Source of the DNA: Pseudoalteromonas prydzensis
GTDB taxonomy: Bacteria > Pseudomonadota > Gammaproteobacteria > Enterobacterales > Alteromonadaceae
Assembly (NCBI RefSeq): GCF_011050055.1
Contig: NZ_DRGM01000015.1
Location: 1-32,231 of the forward strand
Reading direction: 5' to 3'
Length of the DNA stretch: 32,231 nt
Positions within the stretch are counted from its first letter, which is position 1, and each line of letters opens with the position of its first letter. This document shows positions 24,344-32,231 of the stretch, piece after piece. Under the pieces are notes generated by a model. The model was given only the letters and a program-made list of their open reading frames with translations. It made no database searches and was not told the origin of the DNA. Made by a program: the position numbers and the translations under genes.

Positions 24344-26611
24344 ATGGGTTTTTTTGAAACAAAGCTACGCATAGGCTTACTCGCCAGTGCACTATTTTTA
24401 ACTGGCTGTGGAGGCGGAGGTGATGATAACGGTAGTACAACGCCAAAACCTGTTGACCCAGTTAACCAAAGCCCAACAGTTACACTAACGGCTGCAGATG
24501 AACAAATAGAACAAGAAACATTCACGCTTAATGCGACAGCAAATGATACTGATGGTGAAATTTCGTCATATAGTTGGAGCCACGATGCGAGCTTTGATTT
24601 TATCAGTGATGGTCTTTCCAGTGCTGAAGTGAGCTTTACTTCCCCCGATATCAGTGAAGACATTACGGTTAATTTTACTGTAACGGTTACTGATAATGAT
24701 GGCGCTTCAGCATCATCCTCTCAAGCGGTGCTCATCAAGCGTAAAGTATCCAATGTAACCATAACAGGACTGGTTACTGATGAGCCAATTGCAAATGCTG
24801 AACTTGAAATTGTTGTTGGTGGTGAATCTTTCCAGGTTCAAGCAAATGATAGTGGTCGTTATACAGCGGTTTTAAATATCGATGAGTCATCAACTAAAAA
24901 GTTGGTAAGAGTAAAAGCGAAAGGATTAGATGCCTTAAACCCAGGTGTTGAGTTTGTATCGCAGCTAAGTTCAGTTGAAAAGCTTTTAGCACAAGCGGGC
25001 GAGGATAATACGCTTGATAGTAATGATAATTTTGGTGTCAATATCACTAATGTTACCACTGCTGAATTTGCACTTTTAACACGTGACGGTACAGAGCCTA
25101 CGAGTGAAGAAGAGCTTAATAGCGCACTGTTAAATGTCGATGCGGATGAGAAGATTCAGCTAGCAACACTTATTAAGATTGTTGTTGATAATCCTGAGTA
25201 TTCATTGCCTGAAGGTGTTAATAGCACGCTGGAGCTTGTTGCGAATGAACAAGTCGCGAAGCAGTTTGAAGAAGAAGTGATAGAGAAAGATCCTGAAATC
25301 ATCGAAAAAACCAAAAAAGAAATTAAAGAAGATGATGATCTCGTAACAGGCGCAACAGGTACGCTCGAGGGTAATTATATTATTAACTCACCTCGTTATC
25401 ATACCAATACAGCATACCACCTTAGCTTAATGGCTGATGGTAGTGGGCAGTTTAGCTCTAATACCAGTAGTGCGATCTCTTGGGTAGAAAATGCAGGCGT
25501 TTATACATTAGACTTTGCTGAAAAAGTTACGATTTATCAAAATTCAGATGCAGAAAGTTCAGAGTCTGTAGTTTTAACTGGATTCAGCTTTACTGTATTG
25601 GCTGAAAACGATGTGTTTAGAACCATCGAAGTGACGCGTTCAACAGAGCGAACGGTTGTTAATAGCAACACCGGTTCAGTTACAATGACGACTGAAGATG
25701 ATGAAACATATACGACGAATCTAATATATAAAAATAAAACCATTTCATTATTAGCTGAACAGCTGGTAGGTGAGTGGGCATTTCATGTACAAGATAATGA
25801 TTTTGATACTAGCTACGATCCCAACCTACCTGAAACCCTGCAATTTTATGCTGACGGTACAGGCGTTGTTGATGGTAGTGAAGCGTTTACTTGGCAGCTA
25901 AACAGCCATAGCTTAATTGTTAACTATGATGACGGCGGCGAAACAGGGCAGCTAGAGCTTTGGTTTACAAAAGCATTAAGTGGCGGCTATCAATTAGTTG
26001 GTCTTGATACGAGTTTTGATAAGCCGAGTGACACCCTAACGGGGCTATTAATCAAAAAACAAGCGGTATCGACTACGAATGAAGATTTAATTGGTCGTTG
26101 GCATGGCTTTATCGGCACATCTCAATCGTATGATTTAAATATTCATAACGATGGCACAACGATGATCGGCCTAGGCATCACTGATTGGCTGGGGCATTTA
26201 AATGATGGTCAGTTTACACGTAAGCGTTTCATTTATAACAATGAAGTTGTTACTTCATGTGAAGGCTTTGATGCAAGTTGTTACCTTGAAAGTGAAATGA
26301 TTCATGAGTTCATCAGTATTGTTGGTAACCTGTATTACATTAAGCGCACTCTAAATTACTACTTACCAAATGGTGAGATTAGGTCTCAAAGCGGTGCAAT
26401 ATTAGTTTATGAATACAGCAAAGACTTAACCTACAGCGCATTCACCGAAGAGCTATTAGAGAATTACACAGAGTTTTATTCAGCAGATGGCCAAACAGAT
26501 AGAATTTATACTGAATATGACGAAAACGATAACGTAACATACGTTGTTGAGTTAGAGGGGCAGACTTACACCGGCGCAACCTTTAATGACGGTGTATTAA
26601 GCTATGACTGA
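24344..26611 (+). CDS. N-terminal part of giant surface lipoprotein, ended by in-frame TGA
   Basis: 755 residues up to a TGA at 26609-26611. A lipoprotein signal (FLTGC, Cys22) is followed by a Gly/Asp spacer. A PKD/cadherin-like beta domain follows (about 44-130: SPTVTLTAADEQIEQETFTL to TVTVTDNDGASASS), then a carboxypeptidase-regulatory-like strand region (ITGLVTDEPIANAELEIVVG). After an acidic helical part (EEEVIEKDPEIIEKTKKEIKEDDD) come at least two lipocalin-like units with G-x-W openings (LVGEWAFHV, LIGRWHGFI). The last unit is cut by the stop. AAAAGGGG lies before the ATG. The frame continues open for 1041 further codons, so this is probably the front of one gene. Function unknown; the architecture suggests a cell-surface or periplasm-facing binding protein. 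Confidence 0.75.
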   Translation: MGFFETKLRIGLLASALFLTGCGGGGDDNGSTTPKPVDPVNQSPTVTLTAADEQIEQETFTLNATANDTDGEISSYSWSHDASFDFISDGLSSAEVSFTSPDISEDITVNFTVTVTDNDGASASSSQAVLIKRKVSNVTITGLVTDEPIANAELEIVVGGESFQVQANDSGRYTAVLNIDESSTKKLVRVKAKGLDALNPGVEFVSQLSSVEKLLAQAGEDNTLDSNDNFGVNITNVTTAEFALLTRDGTEPTSEEELNSALLNVDADEKIQLATLIKIVVDNPEYSLPEGVNSTLELVANEQVAKQFEEEVIEKDPEIIEKTKKEIKEDDDLVTGATGTLEGNYIINSPRYHTNTAYHLSLMADGSGQFSSNTSSAISWVENAGVYTLDFAEKVTIYQNSDAESSESVVLTGFSFTVLAENDVFRTIEVTRSTERTVVNSNTGSVTMTTEDDETYTTNLIYKNKTISLLAEQLVGEWAFHVQDNDFDTSYDPNLPETLQFYADGTGVVDGSEAFTWQLNSHSLIVNYDDGGETGQLELWFTKALSGGYQLVGLDTSFDKPSDTLTGLLIKKQAVSTTNEDLIGRWHGFIGTSQSYDLNIHNDGTTMIGLGITDWLGHLNDGQFTRKRFIYNNEVVTSCEGFDASCYLESEMIHEFISIVGNLYYIKRTLNYYLPNGEIRSQSGAILVYEYSKDLTYSAFTEELLENYTEFYSADGQTDRIYTEYDENDNVTYVVELEGQTYTGATFNDGVLSYD

Positions 26612-26646
26612 AATGGTGAAACGTGGCATCTTGAACTTGTTTCATC
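26609..26646 (+). other. In-frame TGA followed by a stem-loop
   Basis: The TGA (26609-26611) is codon 756 of a 1798-codon frame. Three bases later, GGTGAAAC (26615-26622) can pair with GTTTCATC (26639-26646), eight pairs including one G-U, around a 16-nt loop. A nonsense mutation of TGG or GGA is the simplest reading; recoding is the alternative. Confidence 0.6.
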
Positions 26647-29600
26647 AGATACCGGCAGCATTGTAGTTTGCCATTATCAAGATGGTGGCACGTGTAATGC
26701 TGCGTCACAAATTACTTACTTACCAAAGCGCCCTAAAGTTACCCTTACTGCTAACTCAAGTGGCAATGGTGAAATTTCACCCGCATCACAAGCGTCATTT
26801 TTGTATCAAAAAGTTGGGTTTGAAATACTGCCAGCTGAGGGTTATGAAGTTGATAGCATTACAGGGTGTGAAGGTTACGTGGATGGTAATTACTATATAG
26901 CTAAAGCTGGTAGTGATAACTGTGAAATTATAGCTAAGTTTAAATCACGTATTTCACTGGCAGAACAAGCAAAAATTAAGGATCCTGAGTTGGCAAAATG
27001 TTTCAATAACTTAGGAGTGGGTGTAACTTTGGAGAGTGTGAAGGAATTTGTATGTTTCCCTTCCACAGAAATAAGATCTTTAGATGGTCTTACGTCTTTG
27101 GAAAATCTTGAAAAGTTATATTTATACAACTTAAATGTTGGCTCGCATGTAGAGTTATCTGAATTTGAAAAATTAGAAATACTCGCCCTTAATGGTGGAG
27201 GGGAGATAGAATCAGTTAAAGTATTTAAGCCCGAAAATATCCTTATATTGAAATTAACAGAGCAAAATGTTAGTTCTTTAGAGCTTTCAAGTTTTACAGG
27301 CCTTAAAGAATTAAATTTGAGCAGTAACCCACTTAAAGAAATAGAAATTTCTACATTACATGACTTAAATGACCTTGATTTAGCATGGACTGATATTAGC
27401 TCACTAGATATCAGCGATAAACTAAGCTTAAAAGCCCTGAATATTGCTGGTGTTAAGTTGAATAATGTAGATTTGACAGGCTTATTTGAACTAGAAAACC
27501 TTGACATTTCTTCTTCAAAAATAACAGACGTTGACTTTAGTGACTTAACTAAACTAAATAAGTTAGATATAAGTTGGACTAATGTAATTAATCTGGATTT
27601 TTCGAATTTATCTAGCTTGAAGGTATTTATAGCTTCAGGTGTTGATTACAATAAGATTGATTGGTCTGAGTTATATGGTATTGAAAGTTTATTTTACACT
27701 TTTTATCCTCTTAGTGACTTTGATATAGCCCCATTTGAAAATTTAAATTATTTAGTTTTACAATTCAATGGTTTATCTAGTATCAATATACCTGAGGATA
27801 ATAAAATAACATACCTAGACCTGAGGCAAAATAACCTCAAGGCTATAGATGCTAACATGTTGAAAGATGTTGAATATCTTTCTGTTGCTTATAATGACCT
27901 TGAAAAAATAAATATATCCAATTCAAATGAATTACATATATTGAATCTGAGTGGGAACCCTATTACCTCAATTGATTTTTCTAAAAATGAAGAACTCACT
28001 GTTGTATGGGCAAGAAAAACTTTACTTTCAGTCATCGAAGGTATTGAGAATATAACTGATAAAGAAGCATTTCTCGATTTTAGACATAATGTTTTTTCTG
28101 ACAATATTATGAATTACTTCTATGAATTAATTGATGAAAATTTATATTCGAATATACATCTTTCAGACCATTATTTCGAAATTACAGTGAATCATTCTGA
28201 AAATGGAAGTGTAGATAAAAGTAAGGTTATAACCTTTGAAGGAGAAGTCGAAAGGATAACTATCACTCCAAACGAAGGCTATAAAGTGAGTGGCATTTCT
28301 GGCTGTAACACTTCTCTGGATGATATGGTTGATAACACGCTTACTGTTGGTCCAATAAGTGACAGTTGTGGGATTGAGATTGAGTTTGTAAAGATTATAC
28401 CTTTAGCAACACTAGCTGGTATTACTGACCCAAATTTGGCTAAATGCGTTAATAAAGGTATGTTTGAAGAGCTACATGAGGTGGATGAATTACATTGTAT
28501 ATGGCATGAGTATAGTCCGATTTACTCGTTAGAAGGACTTGCTTTATTTCCCAATTTAGAAACGATTGGTTTGAGTCGCTTAAGTCTTGGTGGAACAATT
28601 GATTTTTCTTTTATCCCGACGTTAAAGAATATTCATCTTCGAGGAAGCTCAATTCAGTCTTTAATCGTTGCAGATCCTAGCATGATTGAGAGTTTGGCAC
28701 TAGATTTCAGTGATTTATCTTTTTTCGACACATCTTCATTTATTAATTTGAAAGAGCTGAACCTAGCGTCTAATAGATTACAGAGTATAGATTTGAGTCA
28801 GAATTTGAAGTTAGAAACGTTGATACTTAACTCAAATCCAATTACACGACTAGATGTTAGCAACCTTTCTAACTTAAAAGATTTACGTTTACAAAATGTA
28901 CTTTTAGAATTTCTAGACTTAACTCAGAATATAAGTTTAGAATATTTAGATATAAGTGAAACATATGATTTGGCTGGGATGGATTTTTCTGCTCTTCCTA
29001 ACCTTAAAGCACTTAATATAAGTCAATTGAACCCGCGTTTAATAAAGAATCAACAGTTTCCGACGGTTGAAAAGCTATACTTTACATATTCAGGTTTAAG
29101 GTCGTTTAATACTGAAGGTCTGAACAACCTTACTCACTTGTACTTAAAGGGAAATCCGATAAGTGATATAAATAAAATATTAGTATCAAAACCTGAACAG
29201 TTAATAACTTTTGACATCTCTGATACTATGATTACAGAGCTTGATATTAGCCAGTTTGTTAACTTGAAAATTTTAGAGTTAGAAGAAAGCTATATATCGC
29301 ATCTCGATGTTTCTGGGAATCAAAATCTCGAAGTAATTGAAGCGGATAATAGCTGGATATCCTCAATTGAAGGTTTAGAATCAATTAATGAAAAGTACGC
29401 ATTTTTAAAGTTTAATTGGACCCCTCTTTCTTATGAGGCAATAAATTATCTAACGAAAATACGTGATGATGGCTATGTAAATATCGAATATAGTATTAGT
29501 TACCCAGTCATTATCAACACTATAGGTAGCGGCGGTGTTGATGTAAATAGATTACTTCTGAAAGATAATGAAATCGTGAAGATAAATTTATATCCAATTG

Positions 29601-29737
29601 TAGGTCATGAAATAGAGAAAATAACTGGCTGTGATGGAATGCTATATGAGCAGGATAGTTTACCTTCATACTACGAGGTTGGGCCAATTGTTGAAGGTTG
29701 TGATATCGAAGTGGAGTTTATTGAGACTACTAATTAG
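26612..29737 (+). pseudogene. C-terminal part of the giant lipoprotein: InlB-B-like and leucine-rich repeats
   Basis: In-frame continuation of the gene starting at 24344. It has no start of its own: the first usable codon, TTG at 26801, lacks a ribosome-binding site and falls inside a domain. It first completes the interrupted lipocalin-like unit (NGETWHLELVSSDTG). Then come three divergent InlB B-like repeats, each with G(Y/H)-x-(V/I)-x-x-I-x-G-C and a closing C-x-I-x-x-x-F (near 26745, 28175 and 29500). They alternate with two LRR blocks (about 27060-28150 and 28510-29440) built on L-x-x-L-D-I-S-x-x-x-I-x-x-L-D. Each block opens with a DP-x-LAKC-x-N segment, so the whole is a duplicated module. 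This part is visibly AT-richer than the genes around it. Likely protein- or surface-binding. Confidence 0.65.
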
Positions 29738-29770
29738 TTTTTTATAAATCTAATCTTCCGTTTATTTATA

Positions 29771-29799
29771 AAACCAGTCAGTTACACTGACTGGTTTTT
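29771..29799 (+). terminator. Rho-independent terminator after the LRR lipoprotein frame
   Basis: A 12-bp perfect stem AAACCAGTCAGT/ACTGACTGGTTT with loop TAC, running into a T tract. Its presence only after the second half supports a single transcription unit from 24344. Confidence 0.92.
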
Positions 29800-30146
29800 G
29801 CTTTTACACTCAGTGAAAGCTGGGGGAAGTTCAGTTTGATTTTTAACGAAGTTGTAGTTAACTTACTCTGAGTCGTGGATTATTTGACCAAAACATAGTT
29901 GAAGGTTGCAAAATAAATATGAGGTTGATTGGACGCTTTAAGTGTTTTCGTTATTGATGTTTATAAATAGAAATTCAATCGGTTATTTTGTTGTTAGATT
30001 AAAATTTCATTATGATGATATTTTAGATCTTAAAATTCTACTTTAACCTTGCTTTAATCAAGTAAAGACGCAAAAAATCCTCTCTATTTGCATTAAAATC
30101 CCTTCATTATTTATGAGTTAATCCTCTTATTTTTAGGTGAGATTTT
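29800..30146. other. Intergenic region upstream of the dioxygenase gene
   Basis: No coding frame or strong hairpin was seen. It is AT-rich and presumably holds the promoter of the two-gene unit that follows; I could not assign -10 and -35 boxes with confidence. Confidence 0.35.
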
Positions 30147-30779
30147 ATGACAGCATTAAACAACCAGAACCTATTACAACTTCGCTTTGTAAACCAAGCT
30201 CATATTGAGGCTGTTAAGCCGTCATTTGCCAATCTTCCGGCTAATCCGTATGCCGATGGTGCGTTTCGTAAACGCCGTTACTCAGTAATTAAAGTGCAAA
30301 ACGATGAACTTGTTTTACAAGCCACGAAAGCCTTTGTACAAGATGATTCAATCAATACTTTCCAAGGTAATGTTGAGCGCACTTACGAAAATTTAGAGCC
30401 GAGTTTATTGGCAAGCGAAGGGATGAAAAGTATCGTCAATGAGTTTCGTGCCATTACCGGGATAGACGAAGAGCGTGATATTGAAATTCATCAATTTCGT
30501 ATGCTTGCTATTGAAAGTGATACGCCGCCTGCGCCAGAAGGTATTCATCAAGATGGCTTTGATCACGTTTGTATTTGTGGTGTATCTCACGAAAACTTAG
30601 AAGGTGGTGAGTTGTTGGTGTATGAAAATAAGCAAGCTGAGCCTTGTTTTAAAATGGAAATTAAAGACGGTATGTTTGCATTAATTAATGACCGTGAAGT
30701 GTGGCATAACGCAACACCGATGAATAAAATTGATGACACAAAAGCGGGTTATCTTGACTGCTTCGTACTGACAGCTTAA
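30147..30779 (+). CDS. 2OG-Fe(II) dioxygenase, free-amino-acid hydroxylase type
   Basis: 210-residue protein of the 2OG-Fe dioxygenase family that contains L-isoleucine 4-dioxygenase (the PF10014 type). These enzymes use Fe(II), O2 and 2-oxoglutarate to hydroxylate free amino acids. The metal triad is visible: H134-x-D136 in GIHQDGFDH and H187 in REVWHNATP. FRKRRYSVIKV near residue 40 and the GGELLVYE strand also fit. AGGTGAG precedes the ATG. A class V PLP enzyme starts 9 bp after its stop, so the two likely act on related amino acids. The actual substrate cannot be read from sequence. Confidence 0.82.
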   Translation: MTALNNQNLLQLRFVNQAHIEAVKPSFANLPANPYADGAFRKRRYSVIKVQNDELVLQATKAFVQDDSINTFQGNVERTYENLEPSLLASEGMKSIVNEFRAITGIDEERDIEIHQFRMLAIESDTPPAPEGIHQDGFDHVCICGVSHENLEGGELLVYENKQAEPCFKMEIKDGMFALINDREVWHNATPMNKIDDTKAGYLDCFVLTA

Positions 30780-30788
30780 GGAATAGCA

Positions 30789-32021
30789 ATGAACTTAACA
30801 CAATTACGCCGCCAATTTCCGGCCCTAATGCAGCAAGTAGCTGGTAAGTCACCAATATTTTTAGATGGCCCGGGTGGCTCACAAGTACCACAGCCTGTTT
30901 TGAGTGCAATGTCGGCTTATTTAGGTTATTACAACTCGAATTTAGGCGGTGCATTTTTTTCGAGTGAAAAAACCGTTGAGTTAATGGCTGATGCGCGCCA
31001 AGCGGCTGCTGATTTACTTAATTCCCCATCGCGCGATCAAATTGTATTCGGTGCGAATATGACTAGCCTTACTTTTAGCTTTAGCCGTGCGATTTCTCGT
31101 GATTGGCAAGCGGGTGATGAGATTATCGTGACCAATGCAGATCACTTCTCAAACGTATCCTCTTGGCAACAAGCTGCTGAAGATAAAGGCGTAAAGGTTA
31201 ATACTGTATTGATTAACGAAGCTGATTGCAGCTTAGATTTAGCGCATTTTGCCAGCTTACTGAGTACTAAAACCAAATTAGTAGCCGTTACTTATGCATC
31301 AAACACTACCGGCTCGATTAACGACATTAAACGTATTGTTGAAATGGCTCATAGCGTAGGTGCTTTAGTGTATGTAGATGCTGTGCATTATGCGCCACAT
31401 GAGCTGATTGATGTTCAAGCACTTGATTGCGACTTTCTAGCATGTTCGGCTTATAAATTCTTTGGTCCTCACTTAGGCATGGTTTACGCAAAGCGTGAGC
31501 ACCTTGAAGGATTCACACCATACAAAGTAGAACCGGCAAAGGACGTTATCCCTGGGCGCTGGGAAACCGGCACACAAAGCTTTGAAGCACTCGCAGGTTT
31601 AATTGCAGCTGTTGACTACATTGCAGATATTAGTGAGCTTGATGGTAGCTATTCACGCCGCGATAAATTAGCTTCTGCTTTTGCAAAAACTAAACAACAT
31701 GAAATGGCTTTAAGTGAGTACTTCCTTACTCGATTAGTTAACTATCCTAAGATTAAACTATTTGGTATTGATGATTTAGATCGTTTAGCTGAACGTACCC
31801 CAACTTTTGCGTTAACCTTTGCAGGGCTTGAGCCACGTCAGGTGTCTGAGTTTTTAGGTAAGCAACATGTATGTGTGTGGGATGGTAACTTCTACGCGCA
31901 AGGCTTATGCAAGCAATTGGGTGTATTGGATACTGGCGGCGTGGTGCGCATTGGTTGCATGCACTATAACACCATCGCAGAGCTAGATAAGTTATTTGAT
32001 TTGTTTGATGAATTGATTTGA
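30789..32021 (+). CDS. Class V aminotransferase / cysteine desulfurase-like protein (VC1184 subfamily)
   Basis: 410-residue PLP enzyme of the NifS/SufS-like fold. The opening FLDGPGGSQVPQPVLSAMSAYL, the residue stacking on PLP (H119 in NADHFSNVSSW), D197 in VYVDAVHYAPH and the Schiff-base Lys223 in CSAYKFFGPHLG are all present. The GPGGSQVP and DAVHYAPH signatures fit the VC1184-type subfamily, whose reaction is not established. The mobile catalytic Cys loop of true cysteine desulfurases is not evident, so sulfur transfer is doubtful. Co-transcription with the dioxygenase suggests an aminotransferase, lyase or epimerase step on a hydroxylated amino acid. Confidence 0.85.
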   Translation: MNLTQLRRQFPALMQQVAGKSPIFLDGPGGSQVPQPVLSAMSAYLGYYNSNLGGAFFSSEKTVELMADARQAAADLLNSPSRDQIVFGANMTSLTFSFSRAISRDWQAGDEIIVTNADHFSNVSSWQQAAEDKGVKVNTVLINEADCSLDLAHFASLLSTKTKLVAVTYASNTTGSINDIKRIVEMAHSVGALVYVDAVHYAPHELIDVQALDCDFLACSAYKFFGPHLGMVYAKREHLEGFTPYKVEPAKDVIPGRWETGTQSFEALAGLIAAVDYIADISELDGSYSRRDKLASAFAKTKQHEMALSEYFLTRLVNYPKIKLFGIDDLDRLAERTPTFALTFAGLEPRQVSEFLGKQHVCVWDGNFYAQGLCKQLGVLDTGGVVRIGCMHYNTIAELDKLFDLFDELI

Positions 32022-32125
32022 AGCTATAAGTTATAATTAGAGCTATAAGTCATAAGCTGTAAGTTTTAAGCGGCCCGAGTGCTTTTTAAGTGTTGACATA
32101 AAATCTGAATTGAGTAGATTTTTGG

Positions 32126-32231
32126 CTTACCGCTTACCGCTTACCGCTTACCGCTTACCGCTTACCGCTTACCGCTTACCGCTTACCGCTTACCGCTTAC
32201 CGCTTACCGCTTACCGCTTACCGCTTACCGC
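32126..32231. repeat. Heptamer tandem array, CTTACCG x 15+, continuing past the window
   Basis: Fifteen perfect copies of CTTACCG and the first base of another; the array reaches the last base of the window, so its full length is unknown. Just before it (32020-32075) lie degenerate words such as AGCTATAAGT and AGCTGTAAGT, which echo those near 1850. Confidence 0.97.

Noticed and set aside
26609..26646. Confident call of a selenocysteine codon
   Set aside because: The stem-loop lacks a recognisable bacterial SECIS apical loop, the residue context fits Trp or Gly, and no sel genes are in view. Kept only as an alternative.
26682..26900. Separate 72-residue gene on the plus strand
   Set aside because: It lies in a different frame over the continuation of the giant lipoprotein, has no ribosome-binding site and shows no domain.
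30685..30954. 89-residue minus-strand frame over the dioxygenase/PLP junction
   Set aside because: Antisense to two well-supported genes, with no family features.
32126..32231. CRISPR array
   Set aside because: The units are 7 bp and directly adjacent, with no spacers and no cas genes nearby. It is a simple tandem repeat, as is 4707-4782.

Overview
The window is 32.2 kb of a marine gammaproteobacterial chromosome, most like Pseudoalteromonas or a close relative in the Alteromonadales. This rests on protein character (BipA/TypA, an 865-residue AcnB, OMPLA, YihY, Dtd, a DUF2959 lipoprotein, an OprF-type OmpA), moderate AT content and intergenic arrays of 7-8 bp tandem repeats. The genus is an inference.

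Layout. 1-1.8 kb: 3' part of typA and its terminator. 1.8-5.5 kb: an intergenic zone with degenerate repeat words and hairpins, then an exported CBM9-like protein, a small TTG-start lipoprotein, a lipoprotein metallo-beta-lactamase-fold hydrolase and a DUF2959 lipoprotein followed by a 9.5-copy octamer array. 5.5-9.7 kb: yihY, pip and dtd in one direction, a convergent spermidine-synthase-like protein, and a GNAT-hotdog fusion of the YiiD kind. 9.7-10.7 kb: pldA. 10.75-12.5 kb: an accessory insertion holding a 213-bp deleted IS remnant, an exported protein with an octamer repeat inside its signal-peptide codons, and a two-helix membrane protein. This insertion lies between two copies of the same sequence, the terminator and 3' end of the next operon. 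12.5-16.9 kb: a four-gene minus-strand operon (dapA, dapD-like, BtrK-type PLP decarboxylase, M14 deacylase) with a promoter and a lysine riboswitch upstream. 17.0-19.2 kb: a Tag-like glycosylase and selO. 19.6-23.6 kb: an OmpA/OprF porin and acnB. 24.3-29.7 kb: a giant surface-lipoprotein reading frame with PKD-like, lipocalin-like, InlB-B-like and leucine-rich repeat regions, split by one in-frame TGA. 30.1-32.0 kb: a 2OG-Fe(II) amino-acid-hydroxylase-like gene with a VC1184-type class V PLP enzyme. The window ends inside a heptamer tandem array.

How the genes fit together. Most genes are housekeeping. Three places stand out. (1) The lysine-riboswitch operon pairs DapA and DapD with a non-LysA decarboxylase and a non-DapE deacylase, suggesting a second, lysine-sensed branch of diaminopimelate/lysine chemistry. 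(2) The 11.3-12.4 kb cassette looks phase variable, because gain or loss of one octamer creates a stop within about ten codons. (3) The 24.3-29.7 kb lipoprotein is a single frame broken by one TGA with a stem-loop just after it, so it is either a recent nonsense mutation or a recoding site.
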